Assembly (NCBI RefSeq): GCF_032854445.1
Contig: NC_088307.1
Location: 3,348,001-3,412,000 of the forward strand
Direction of reading: 5' to 3'
Source: Liolophura sinensis
Lineage: Eukaryota; Mollusca; Polyplacophora; Chitonida; Chitonidae
DNA length: 64,000 bases
Below the pieces are notes generated by a model. The model was not told where the DNA came from. It ran no database searches and worked only from the letters and a program-made list of their open reading frames with translations. Each line of letters opens with the position of its first letter. Positions within the stretch are counted from its first letter, which is position 1. The translations under genes and the position numbers were made by a program. Below are positions 1-11,700 of this stretch, piece by piece.

Positions 1-1285
1 GGTTAATGAATAAGGCAGAAGTCTGAAGTTAACATTAACAGAAGTAAATTTAAAAACCTACCAAAATCACAATAAGAATGTTAAGGTACGTCATTTATTT
101 CACATATTTTTAACAATGGCCTTATTGAAATAAAGAGGAAACATTGATTTACATATTTGTACTCTGTAATTTTTTAGATACATGCACATGCACACTACTG
201 TGGTCGATTTATGGGGAAATAAAGCAGGCTGGGCCAGGGAAAATGTAACCAGATGAGGATTTGAACCTGTGACTTCATTGGTCATGTTGGTCAAAGATCA
301 GGAAACGTCAGTATCCCATCTGCCATAAAGGGAACAGTGTGGCCAATGACTATGATCACCTAGCAGAGGAAAGCTACCAAACAGGCAGCTTAATAATTAA
401 AGGACAATGCTTACACGTGTGCATGTGTGTAGGTTTTGTGTAAATGGGAACAACTGGCATCATTTGTAATACTGTCAGTTTCATGGACATCAAGAATGGA
501 GCTGGCTGATCAAAGATTCGATACCAGCATTTCTGTTAGCCATGGAAGCATTTCTCTTACAAGATATGGAAGCATCTAACTACTACCCTTTGATACACAT
601 GGGCTTTTATATTTACACGACAAAGACCTAAAGACAGCCGTTTAGACTTTCCTGAAGACTTGATCGCTTAAGAATATAGGTAATCAATAGATACAGGTAG
701 CGCTGCCCACTGTGGACAAATGTCAGCAGTATGGGGGTGTCATATACATGTACAGAAGGATCAGATCTATTGACTTTTCATAGGAATGAACCACACTGGA
801 ACTTGTCCAAGAAATCAGTCAGGTAAACCATCCAGGTGCAAAGGTTTACTTGTGAACATGAATTGATTTCCCACGGGCCGGGCTTTCACACAGGTATCCG
901 GTATGTCACCTTAAATCACTGGCCTCCTATTGGCTTTTCATGGTCACAGGTATACACGTACCATGGCTCTTGGCCAGCTTCGTTAGCTCAGGTAACTAAG
1001 TGTAATTGGAGTCAATCCAATGGAAAGTTTTCCCTCACCATGATCACAGCATGTTCATCAACACCCACATGTGTTTGTGTGTTGTTTTACTGTAAATATG
1101 AACAAGCCGAATACAGTAGGCAGCTTTCAAAGTAGGAAATTAATCGAAGGAGGATTACTTTGTCATGGGTATGTACCAGTAACAGATACCTTGAAAAGAC
1201 TACATACCTGTATAACTCCAGAGAAGTAATACACTGTATTTCCTCTAAACTTTGGTATGTAAAACTGCACTCTCAGAAGCAGGAA
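1..1285. other. No gene recognised
   Basis: AT-rich non-coding DNA with only short chance reading frames on either strand. Around positions 250-275 a short stretch resembles a tRNA B box on the minus strand and may be the relic of a SINE, but no element boundaries can be drawn. Confidence 0.4.
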
Positions 1286-1523
1286 GGCATTACAATGCTA
1301 CTTTTCATGAAAATACTTCACGAAAAGACATGAAGTAGTTGTATACAGTAGATGAATCAGTCAGAATCAACGAAAATGCTACGCTTGAAAAATGCTAAAC
1401 TTCAGGCATTAAAATGCTACTTTTCATGAAAACACTTCACGAAAGACATTAAGTAGTTGTATACAGTAGATGAATCAGTCAGAATCAACGAAAATGCTAC
1501 GCTTGAAAAATGCTAAACTTCAG
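1286..1523. repeat. Tandem duplication, 119 bp unit, 2 copies
   Basis: The block beginning GGCATTACAATGCTAC at 1286 recurs from 1405 (GGCATTAAAATGCTAC) and runs to the shared end AATGCTAAACTTCAGG. The two copies differ at only a few positions, so the duplication is recent. It is non-coding. Confidence 0.85.
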
Positions 1524-1986
1524 GGAAAATACAGTAATTCACAAGACAAGAAAAAAAACAAGAACTTTGCTCTGAAAAGTATGAATTTTCAAGCACTAAC
1601 ATAATGGTGGAGGAAAGTCACGAATCAGTAGTTTTTGGAAAATTTGGAATTGAATCATGTATGTTTTTGTAATCATACATTGTACCTAGATAATATTTCA
1701 ACGCCTTAAAACTATATGCATACATATACCTAATTTGGTACATTCATTCATATGAAAATACAACAGTATTACTTCTATGTTAACAGCGGATACTTTTCTC
1801 AGACCATACCTCTGTATATGTATGTCACAGATTTAGAACAAGTGCATAAAAATAACATTTCTGCGTCAATAGAACCCTATTTTCAGAGCACAGACCCATC
1901 ACAGTTTATCTACAGTCTGACACTGTGGATTAACGGGGTTTGTCGTACAAGTTATCACCCCTGGTCAACAGGGTTTTCACATACAC

Positions 1987-2640
1987 ATGGATTTCCAAAT
2001 AAACCATCATCACTTTTCATGACCAAATCTCACATGACTTCCACAATATGAAAAGTGAAAATCTAAAGACAAGACTGCAGCAATAAACAATGCCATGCAT
2101 GGATCAGGTAGTTAACAAATCAGACTGGGAAAAAAATCAACCAGCAATTCACGGATTTGCAAATAAACCGTCATCGCTTTTCATGACCAAATCTCACATG
2201 ACTTCCACAATATGAAAAGTCAAATTTGAAGACAAGATTGCAGCATTAAACAATGTACATGCATGCATCAGGTAGTTAACAATCAGACTGGGGAAAAAAT
2301 TACCAGCAATTCACGAATTTCCAAATAAACTCATCACTTTTCATGATCAAATCTCACATGACTTCCACAATATGAAAAGTGAAAATGTAAAGACAAGACT
2401 GCAGCAATAAACAATGCCATGCATGGATCAGGTAGTTAACAATCAGACTGGGAAAAAAATCAACCAGCAATTCACGAATTTCCAAATAAACTCATCACTT
2501 TTCATGACCAAATCTCACATGACTTCCACATTATGAAAAGTCAAAATCTGAAGACCAGATTGTAGCACTAAACAATGTACATGCATGCATCAGGTAGTTC
2601 ACCATCAGACTTGAATAAAAATCTACCAACAACAATTCAT
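1987..2640. repeat. Tandem repeat, about 162 bp unit, 4 copies
   Basis: Four copies start near 1987, 2152, 2316 and 2476, each opening with a TTTCCAAATAAAC-type motif and containing CTCACATGACTTCCAC and CATCAGGTAGTT. Copy length varies from about 160 to 165 bp through small indels. No coding potential was seen. Confidence 0.85.
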
Positions 2641-2769
2641 GTGATTAACTACGTGTACAATACTATATTCAGTACAAACATTGGAACATACATAGCAGGA
2701 AAAAAATGATCGATTTTTTCTTAACTCTATAATTTTCGGGTTTAAAACCACAAAACTGTAAAAATTTCT

Positions 2770-3055
2770 GAAATGATTGAAAAAACAAAAGCCTGAATTC
2801 CAGGGTTGTTCTAGAAACCTTCATTCGTGAGGATTGTTCCAGCACTGTGTCAGGTATTCTGCCAGAAAGATTTAGAAAAAGTTTTTTCAATTCCCCCAGG
2901 AAATTTGATTTTATGAAGCAAAAAAAAAGCCTCAATTCAGGACATCTTATTCTCAAAACTTTCACTTCTAAGGGTTGTTCTAGCACTCTAGTAATGGATT
3001 CTGCCAAAAATATTCCGTAAACTTTCCATAATTTCCAAGAAATTTGATTTTATTT
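2770..3055. repeat. Degenerate tandem duplication, about 140 bp unit
   Basis: Two diverged copies share GGTTGTTCTAG, ATTCTGCCA and AAATTTGATTTTAT blocks about 140 bp apart. The 112-residue minus-strand reading frame across it simply repeats the same peptide twice and ends in low-complexity sequence, so I treat it as repeat and not gene. Confidence 0.65.
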
Positions 3056-3094
3056 AAAAAAAAAAAAAAATTTCTATAAAATTCCACTTATTGT

Positions 3095-3252
3095 AATTGA
3101 ACCTTTTTGCATGTTTCCCTGGTGTTTGTTCAAGCATATTCTGACTGCGTTGACTGATAAAATTATACACGTACTTTTTATGAGGCCCTGAATCCTTCAC
3201 ATTAAAAAGGTGCATAAAGTTGCTCTTTCATATGAGTAAAGGTTGAAGAATT
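3095..3252. mobile_element. MITE-like element, TTCAACC terminal inverted repeat family, copy 1
   Basis: The left end reads AATTGAACCTTTTTGCATG and the right end CATATGAGTAAAGGTTGAAG, which are inverted and complementary with mismatches. The interior shares CAAGCATATTCTG and AAAGTTGCTCTTTCATATG with copies at 12.2 and 36.1 kb. There is no coding capacity. Confidence 0.55.
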
Positions 3253-4027
3253 AGGGTAAATCCTGAAAACTTTTTTCTTGGATGACCATTGCACCCCAGT
3301 GTAAGCCATTCAATCAGAAAGGTTCTGGGTTGAACTCTTCCACAGAACCACTCTGAAATTACCACCACAAATAACACCACAAGATACATAAAGGCTTCCT
3401 CACTCACATTATAGCCTGGACCTATAGATCTGTCTGACCGATCACAGGCTGGGGCTGAAAAGGAACTGTCGTTCTGTTTGTAAATGGCACTGTATGTCTG
3501 ACAAAACCCGCTATCTGTTTTCTTTTTGGTTTATTTGGGGCTGTCAATTCAGTTCATGTCAGTGTCAAAAGTCAATCCCTGACTGAAGAGCAGGCATAAA
3601 ATATTTGCACTCAGGGGCAGTTTCGTTGCAGACTTTTATCGTTCACGCTGTTGACATACATAAAAAAACTAAACTCATTTGTGTATTGAAATAGCAGCAC
3701 CTACATAAAATGCAGGTTGACATCGAGTGAACAATTTTTATAACGACAACCTTGAACACCTGACCATTTCTAAGTGCTAATCCTTTCATACACAAAGGCA
3801 ATGGAATTCACTGTCTAGACAAATTCACAAACATGCACCAACCTGGAATAGTCCATTTCACTTTTCAAAATACAATAACTTACTGCATTCTAAAAAAAGG
3901 CCGTTAGAGCATGTCTTCATGTCAAAATAAAGTAAATAACTCATTTGACATTTTGCAAACCTTACTGTGATGAGATTTCAGTCTTAATAGTGGCAACAAC
4001 TCTGCGATCAGATGGTTTAGATTTTCA

Positions 4028-4275
4028 GGTAAATTAGACAATGCCTAAGTTAGATAATGCATAATTTAAATGTGTAAATTAAATAATGCATAACTTAGAC
4101 AAAGTGTAATTTAGATGTATAAATAAGATGATGCATAATGTAGATGTGTAAATAATGTGTAAATTAGAAAATGCATAATTTAGATGTGTTGTGTGAAAAT
4201 TAGATAATGCATAAATTAGATGATGTGTAATTAAGATGTGTAAATTAGATAATGGGATAAATTAGACAATGCGTA
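4028..4275. repeat. AT-rich degenerate short tandem repeat
   Basis: Imperfect repetition of TTAGATAATGCATAATTTAG and TTAGATGTGTAAA blocks of roughly 15-30 bp. It is low-complexity and non-coding. Confidence 0.7.
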
Positions 4276-4311
4276 CCTGTACAGTTATGACAAGACTCAG
4301 TGTATGTATGA

Positions 4312-4510
4312 ATGTATATTTGGGGTTTAACGTCGTACTTATCAACTGCTCAGTCGAGGCGGAATCCATGCTGCTAAAGTGTAGCTGTCACTGAAGTATC
4401 ATGCCGAAGACACCAAACAGAACACCCCACCCAGTCACATTATGCTAATACTGGGCCAACTAGTCCTGTTTCATTGCTCTACGAGCCTCGCAGTGAGTGG
4501 CAAGATTCAG
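4312..4510 (-). mobile_element. SINE family B copy
   Basis: Starts with the family tail GGGGTTTAACGTCGTACTTA (here read in reverse orientation) and continues through the diagnostic block CACCCCACCCAGTCACATTA. It lies immediately upstream of the splice acceptor of the TRIM coding exon. Confidence 0.75.
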
Positions 4511-4611
4511 ATCGTGCTTTTAGCTGCCATGGTATTCTGTAACAAACTGGGCTCTGACACTACAAGTAACACTACTTGTATTTTGTTTTTTTCGTCAGTT
4601 TCAGGCTTAAC

Positions 4612-6882
4612 ATGGATGAAAACCACTGTGATGAGAAAGGTGAGAGGACTCCGCGTGACGTTGTCAGCGAGGTTATTCCACGGGCCGTCGTCTGCTGTCC
4701 TCTCTGTGGGGAGGAGTTTAGACAGCCCAAAATCCTGCCCTGTCTCCATAGTTACTGTCAGCAGTGTCTTCAAGGGTATCTTGCTCATGCTACCAACACG
4801 GAATCCAGGGACAACATCCGCTGCCCAGAGTGCAACACAGATGTTTTCGCAGACAGTTACGATATATCAAATTTGTCAGATAATTTTTTTGTCAGACGAC
4901 TTTTGGATCCAATCAAAACTCAGCAGAAAAACGACAAGCAGTGCAGGCAATGCTCTGGGACTCTATCTGGTACCAATGACTCAAAGTCTGCCGGGTTTTA
5001 CTGCGTAAACTGTGAGGAACATCTCTGCGCATCTTGCACTCAATCACACCAAGAAGAAAATGAGACAAGTAGCCACAAGGTAGAGCCAATGGAACCAATT
5101 AAGGGAGACAACCCAAGACAAACATTACCACCAACGAATGGCACTTCTTCTCTTCCACAATGTTGCAAGTATTACGACCCCTTGGATGTCGGATCCCTGT
5201 TTTGTGTGAACTGTGATATTCTGACGTGTTCCGAATGCTGCGTTAAGAGTCACAGTAGTCACAGGTGCGCAGAGCTGAATGCAGTCGCCATGAACTTTGA
5301 AAACAGAGTGGACGAACCCCTGCTGGACCTGGAGGACAGTGCTCATCAGCTGTCCGAGAACTTGACCACCATGACCCAAGCCAGAGATGACCTCCTGGCA
5401 AAGCAGAAGAAACTGTGGGACTGCGTTGTCAGGCGCAAAGAGTTCTTGGTGGAAATGATTGAGAGCTATGCTCAGACAGTAATCGCAGAAGTGGATCGGC
5501 AAGTCGAGCAGAAGTTAGCCAAGGTTGAGCAGGAGAGGGTAAACACTAAGTACCACATCTCCTCCATAAATGCTGTGTTAAATTTCACAGACAATCTCTT
5601 GGCCTATGGCACAGACGAAGAAAAAGTGTCCCAGCGGAAAAAAATCGGTGGAAGAATACGAGAGTTAAGTGAAATGGAAATTAAAGATGAAGTCCTTTTG
5701 CCCACAGACTTAGACTTCACACAACCAGAAGTTACTGTGGAAACCATTTGTGAGATGTTCGGAGAACTGATAGGAGCTGCATCTTCCAGCACACTGCGTC
5801 AAGAACAACGAAACCATCCATGCACCAGCAATCAAACCAGCATAGACTCTGGTCATTTCAGCGAAGTGAACGGGGAGATGACAGACTTAGGTGCCAGCCT
5901 TGATGGTAGACGATCATCTCTCAGCAGCTTGCCGGAGAAACCTGACAGAGTTCGCAGAAAATCTGTCCAGTTTGACAATCATGTAACTCAGGCAAGGTAT
6001 GAGACAGACCACATTTTCCACTTGGATGATTTCATCAGAAAATTCCCAATCCCGTCCGGAATTGAGCGAGACTGTATTAAGGGTATGGGCATCAACAACA
6101 ATGGCGACATCATTATTGGTGCCGTTCACACGCAAGGTCAGTGTATCTACATTGTGGAAAAGCGTGGAATAATTCGAGGCAAGGTACCAGTGGAGGGCTG
6201 GCAGATTCACTCTGTGGCCAGCGACGGTAAGGTTTCCATGATTGTAACTCGGGGCAACAATCGCTACAAAGTGCGCGTTCTCTCTGAGGATTGCAACAGG
6301 CCACTTGTGGACGAGTGTCACATCCAATGCTATGGCTTCAATTTTGTCACAGCAAACTCGCTCAGCCAAGTCATAATTGCTGCAAACAGGTATGGCAAAG
6401 TTTGCGGAACAATGGGCAAGGCTGCCAAATCTGGAGGAAACATTGCCATCTATGATAAAAGGGGTCATCTGCTTCACAGATTTACAAACGAGAACTACCA
6501 GGATTTCAATCTGTATGTTCTGGAGAGGCCTTGTTGTGTGGCCGTGGACAAGGCTGGAAACATTTACGTCGCCGACGCCGGCAGCCACCTGGTGGCAGGG
6601 TTTAGCAGCTCCGGTGATCTCCTGTTTACATTTGGGAATAGCGACACAAATGACGATGAAATTTACGAGGGACCAGACTCTGTTGCATTAGACTACTGTG
6701 GTAATCTGATTGTCACGGACAAAAAAGCCAACAGAATAGATATCCTAACTGTGAGGGGTCAACTCAAAAAAACCCTGTACACAAGTGATACACCCAAGTT
6801 TGTATCTGCTGGCCTGGACAAACAGATCATGGTTACCTCCCCTGAAGGACTGATTCAGTTTTATGAGTACATGCATCTCTGA
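4612..6882 (+). CDS. TRIM-type RING/B-box/coiled-coil/NHL protein (likely E3 ubiquitin ligase)
   Basis: A 756-residue protein in one uninterrupted coding exon. The first ATG is at 4612; a pyrimidine tract ending in AG at 4596-4597 looks like a 3' splice site, so a non-coding 5' exon probably lies upstream. Order of domains: a C3HC4 RING (C29, C32, C44, H46, C49, C52, C71, C74); B-box 1 (about C111-H155); B-box 2 (about C184-H217); an alpha-helical coiled coil (about 225-345); a polar linker; then a C-terminal beta-propeller (about 455-756), with the clearest NHL repeats from 637 (VAVDKAGNIYVADAGSH and VALDYCGNLIVTDKKANRI). No filamin domain is evident, unlike TRIM2/3/71. By family it should act as a cytoplasmic E3 ligase with the propeller binding RNA or protein. 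The exact orthologue is not assignable because this family is lineage-expanded in many invertebrates. Confidence 0.9.
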   Translation: MDENHCDEKGERTPRDVVSEVIPRAVVCCPLCGEEFRQPKILPCLHSYCQQCLQGYLAHATNTESRDNIRCPECNTDVFADSYDISNLSDNFFVRRLLDPIKTQQKNDKQCRQCSGTLSGTNDSKSAGFYCVNCEEHLCASCTQSHQEENETSSHKVEPMEPIKGDNPRQTLPPTNGTSSLPQCCKYYDPLDVGSLFCVNCDILTCSECCVKSHSSHRCAELNAVAMNFENRVDEPLLDLEDSAHQLSENLTTMTQARDDLLAKQKKLWDCVVRRKEFLVEMIESYAQTVIAEVDRQVEQKLAKVEQERVNTKYHISSINAVLNFTDNLLAYGTDEEKVSQRKKIGGRIRELSEMEIKDEVLLPTDLDFTQPEVTVETICEMFGELIGAASSSTLRQEQRNHPCTSNQTSIDSGHFSEVNGEMTDLGASLDGRRSSLSSLPEKPDRVRRKSVQFDNHVTQARYETDHIFHLDDFIRKFPIPSGIERDCIKGMGINNNGDIIIGAVHTQGQCIYIVEKRGIIRGKVPVEGWQIHSVASDGKVSMIVTRGNNRYKVRVLSEDCNRPLVDECHIQCYGFNFVTANSLSQVIIAANRYGKVCGTMGKAAKSGGNIAIYDKRGHLLHRFTNENYQDFNLYVLERPCCVAVDKAGNIYVADAGSHLVAGFSSSGDLLFTFGNSDTNDDEIYEGPDSVALDYCGNLIVTDKKANRIDILTVRGQLKKTLYTSDTPKFVSAGLDKQIMVTSPEGLIQFYEYMHL

Positions 6883-7655
6883 ATACCAGATATGATACAC
6901 TAAACTTTCAACAAATTAGAGTAATGCATTTAATAAGAAGGAAAAACCATGTTCTTGATAAAACATGGAAAAGTATTGCAGTTATAACATGCCAACTTCA
7001 GGTTTCTTAAAACTGAAAGTTTTCCGCAAACAACATTTTGAAACATTTTGAGAAAACTATGGGGTGTAGAGGAATAATATGTACAATTTTATGAAGCTTT
7101 CAAGAAACTAATCCTTCAGGATCCATTTTATTGAAAAAAGTGCTTTAAAGGTTGAAAATTTTAAGGATTTACAGCATGTTAAAATGTCCACAGTAGACCA
7201 TTTTAGTTTCCTGTACATATGTATCTGAAGGCTCATCTTAAAATTAAAGACCAGGAAATATGTTACCAACGTCCAGATGTTAACAGATGAAATCTACATA
7301 CAAAATTTGAATCATCCTCCATAAAACACTCTATCAAACTTGTGAATCAACTGTGATATTAACTGTCTGTATAAGGCCAGGAGAAAATCTTAGGCCTGCT
7401 ATTTATTTAGGCTTGTTTCAGAGCATAATTATGCCAGAACTTCTACAATTAGATACTCTTGGCAAAGCCATGAAGTTAAAAACCAAGTTTTACAATCAAA
7501 TATCTATATAATGTAGAATTCATGTTCAAAGACTGGACAAAATGAGGTGTTTTCATGTGCACAGTTTGATTCATATCTAAGATGCTAAGAAATCTTGGCT
7601 GAGACTTGACTATCATTGCAAGGTCAACTGCAAAGTATTTACTTTTGTTTAGTTA
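6883..7655 (+). other. Presumed TRIM 3' untranslated region and intergenic DNA
   Basis: AT-rich sequence directly after the TRIM stop codon, without reading frames of note. No polyadenylation site can be placed with confidence. A plus-strand AATAAA near 8270 is one candidate but is distant. Confidence 0.35.
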
Positions 7656-7846
7656 ATTATTTGATTGGAGTTTTATGCCATACTCAAGAATATTTCACTA
7701 ATATGACAATGGCCAGCATTATGGTGAGAGGAAATGAGGCTCGTGGGAGACCCACAGCCATCGGCAGGTTGCCAGACAAGTCTTCTCATGTGCGACCGCT
7801 TTAGTGACAGGCTCCTGGGTCATTATGCTGCACTAGCATGCTAACA
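7656..7846 (-). mobile_element. SINE family C copy, nearly full length
   Basis: Shows the family tail (TTGATTGGAGTTTTATGCCA, then AAGAATATTTCACT), the body with CCAGCATTATGG and the tRNA-like head at the right end (GGTCATTATGCTGCACTAG). It is diverged from the 22.8 and 51.7 kb copies, so it is an older insertion. Confidence 0.75.
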
Positions 7847-8387
7847 ACTAGTTCCATCATTTACATTTGCAAAAATATATGAAAATGAAAGAGTGTCAGC
7901 TACTACAATGTCATGATGTTTCAACATCAAAATGGCAACCCTGGTATTTGGAAAATATAAGATAGTCCTTTTTCTCATAGCATGTATTTAAATGTGGCCA
8001 AAGGTAAGCTATGGATTCCCTACAAAATAGTAAACTGACATCATCTTCACAACTTCTATATTTCGTTAAATTTAAAGAGCAAAACAGAGATCTTTGCAGT
8101 TCACCTTTGCAGAACAAACAAATTATGAAAGTCATGTTTAAGGCAGTCAAAATTATTTATTTGTTTTTGTTAGAAGTGTGTATTCACTGTTGTTAATCCT
8201 TTTATTTATTTATTTTTTTTTTGTCTCAGGACTGCTAATCTTAGAACAGTTTGCCATAATTTACAATGTTAAATAAAGATCACTCCAAGCAGCTATTTTC
8301 CTGTGTTAGTATCAGCATGTCACGCGCGCGTGTGGAGTGTACACATGCAATCCAGGCACACACACCCCCACACACTATAAAAGTCAG

Positions 8388-8533
8388 TTAAAGGATACAT
8401 GATGAGGAATTCTAAAACAAAGATTATGGTTATATGGGATATAAAAAAGGTTATGCTTAACAAAAATAGGTTGGGACACATCCTAAACTGCACCTTACAG
8501 AATGAGAACGCAAACTTCTCATGTATCCTTTAA
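8388..8533. mobile_element. MITE with TTAAAGGATACATGA terminal inverted repeats
   Basis: The left end TTAAAGGATACATGATGAG is mirrored by CTTCTCATGTATCCTTTAA at the right end, enclosing about 110 bp. It has no coding capacity. It resembles the element at 25.98 kb, whose ends start TTAAAGGGATAC. Confidence 0.65.
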
Positions 8534-8715
8534 ACTAAAAGAAATCTAAACAATGAAGTAAGGTTCACCCTACAAACAACTGAAAACTTTGTGTAAAGAT
8601 GGTTTTATTTATTTTTTCAGATTTTTTTTAAGAGACAAAAATTTAAAAAAATAAGTGGTGTATGTAGTGATGCGAACTTTGATTTTAAGAGGTTTTTTCC
8701 TTTACCGGTAATTAC

Positions 8716-11700
8716 CTGAGCTTCCTCGGGGTTGTCTGGGGCATAGACGGCATACCCTTCTTCACACAGCACGTTGTTCACGTGGATGTCCTCGTCTGTG
8801 TTTGTATCCGTCAGGTAAACAGACAGCACGTAGTCCTGAGCAAGGGATAGACAAAGGGGAATAATTACATGACTAATTCACTTTTCCTAGCCAAAAAATA
8901 CAATTTTCATGTTTCTCAAGAATATCCTTACCAACTAACAAGGCATTCAGAGAATCCCACCAGCTTGCCTGCTATAGCAGTCAACTAGACAATGGAATCA
9001 GAATAAAGATCAAAGGTGTAAAGTGCTGTGATGGTAAAGTGCTGTGATGGTAAAGTGCTGTGATGGTAAAGTTCTGTGATGGTAAAGTGCTGTGATGGTA
9101 AAGAAGTCACTGGGGGAAGTTCATGCACAAAACTGAGACAGTGGTCTCTGATATGCAAATTGTGAACTGCATGCAGCAATCCATAAACAATTCCAACGTT
9201 GTGAATGGATGAGAAAATAATGAGCTATGGTAGTACAAAAAACTTCATTGTGGGGTGTTCGAGCACCAACTCGCTCGAGTGGTCTTTGATATGCAAATCG
9301 CTTCCCATGATTAGCTATCCCTGTACTAAGGGTGGCTACTGCAGCCCTCTGATTGGCTGAACAAATACTCAGCTGAGAACAGTCACTGTCTGCGTGGATA
9401 GTTTAAACATTCCCTCACAGAACAGGAGGACACATGCATCAGCCAGTGTCGTAGGCTCCTAGTACCAATACGGATGTGGAAAGCTTTCTACAGATATTGT
9501 GTATACCAGGTGAACTGGTATACACCGAAGTAAATTCTTACACTTTACAAACCTGGTAAAGTAGATTGGGAGACAAAAAGCTTATCTACATAAGTGCTTG
9601 CATCAGAAACTGTAGCCCTACATGAAAGACTTGTACAGATCTGTGTTACAGAATGCAGTCAATCTGAATGTGTGTCCACAAAACGGGAAAATGGTGACAA
9701 ATCTGGCGAAACGGCCAGAGCAACCCAATGCCCTTTTTGTTCTCCTTCATGTAGGTAGGCATGTGCATAAAAATTACAGATCTACATGAAACTTTTCCTG
9801 ATTACGAACATTGTAAATCTGGTAAGGTTCATAAATACTCATCAGCAATAAAGTCACAGAAACCCTGTATGCGAGAAATTGTTGTCCTGTATGCAGGTTT
9901 AATTTCTAGAGAACATGTTTACTACAGAAAATAAACTGAAGTTTATATAACTGGTAAATTAGGCTTACAAAAAAAAGCCTAACCTTCAATCCATGTATGA
10001 TAGCCCAATATACAACACCTGAAAAAAAAACTTAACCTACAATCAATGAATGACAGCCCATTATACATGTACAGAAGTTAAAATAAAAAAAAAATTAACC
10101 TTCAATCAATTTATGACAGCCCATTATACATGTACAGAAGTTAAAATAAAAAAGCTTAACCAGATACCAACACCGACACTTTTCCCCTCGCTCTCACAAT
10201 ACTTCTCCTTACTTCATACTGGCGAGTTAAAAACCACCCCTTCAGCAATTATAATCTGTACTTTCAAAATACAAAGAAATCTATTTCTACAACGTATGGG
10301 TGGAAGTTTTGTTCCTTAATTCACTTCCAAATATTACTAAACTTTCTTTTTGTCAGGGAGGTGGCAGTGGACTTTCAAGCACAAAGCACGGTTCCTTAAC
10401 CTTGAGATGCATATACGTCTATATTTATTTTTTCTTAACAAATTGTAACATGGTAATTATGATTGCGTTATTTGTTTGCTTGAGTTATCCACTTTTGAAG
10501 CTTCAAACAAAATACATTCAAATCACATTCAAACCAGCTTAAGTTTTTTCAACGAGAAACTTTAAATACATGATCAGGTCAGCAAATTCAGAATCTGAAT
10601 TCACGCAAGCACTAGAATGTAATATTTATTTTTATTTATTTATTTGATTGGTGTTTTATGCCATACTCAAGAATATTTCACTTGTACGACGGCAACCAGT
10701 ATTATAGTGGGAGGAAACCGGGCAGAACACAACCATCAGCAGGTTGCTGAGAGACCTTCCCACTTACGGCAGAATGTAATAACCAAGTTTTATGATATAA
10801 TTATGAGTGTGAGCTGTGCAACCAACAAAACCTAAAACTCATTTTTCCTGATTCTGAGAGTTCTACCGACCTTAAAAAGATGGTCTGGGGTCTGTCTGGA
10901 AGGCAAATTGATAACTACTGGAGATCTGCTTGATAGCCAAAAGTAACATTTGACGACTAACATTAGGATGTAAAAATGCACTTTTCTGGGGTAATTATAA
11001 GGGCAGACAGATGTACCTTTAGATCTGTGACTTCAGCAACAACAGCTTTATTCCCCACTAAATCCAGCATCCTCCTCATCGTGGCCACGGTCCAGCCCTG
11101 AAATACACAAGGCAAGACAACCATGAACTCCTTCTCCTGCACTATTCACACAGTCCAGCCCTGAAATACACAAGGCAACACTAACATGAACTCCTACTCC
11201 TGCACTATTCACACAGTCCAGCCCTGAAATACACAAGGCAATACAACCATGAACTCCTACTCCTGCACTATTCACACAGTCCAGCCCTGAAATACATAAG
11301 GCAAGACAGCCATGAACTCCTACTCCTGCACCTTTCACACAGTCCAGCCCTGAAATACACAAGGCAACACAACCATGAACTCCTACTCCTGCACCGTTTA
11401 TATACACAAGGTCACTTTCAGATACATACATGCATTCCAGCGTGAGCAACTGTTCTGGTTGATTAGATGCTCGGAGACATACACGTATTCCAGCGTGAAC
11501 AATTGTTCTGGTTGACCAACTGCTGGGAGACGTACACGTAATTCAATGTGAGCAACTGTTCTGGTTGATCAGATACTAGGAGACGTACACGTAGCTTGTC
11601 TGAACTGTGGCTGTTAAGCAGGCTGACCACTTACTGTCAAAAAAAGCCCAACAAACAATGTCCAAGGCTGGGATTGAACACTCGCCTCACATGGCTTGTG

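Noticed and set aside
4442-5008. 188-residue frame overlapping the TRIM gene
   Set aside because: Wrong frame relative to the RING and B-box cysteines, and it begins in a SINE.
8456-8533. Possible TDRD5 terminal exon after acceptor TTTCTTTTAG (FKGYMRSLRSHS frame)
   Set aside because: The sequence is the terminal inverted repeat of a MITE, and the peptide resembles nothing in TDRD5.
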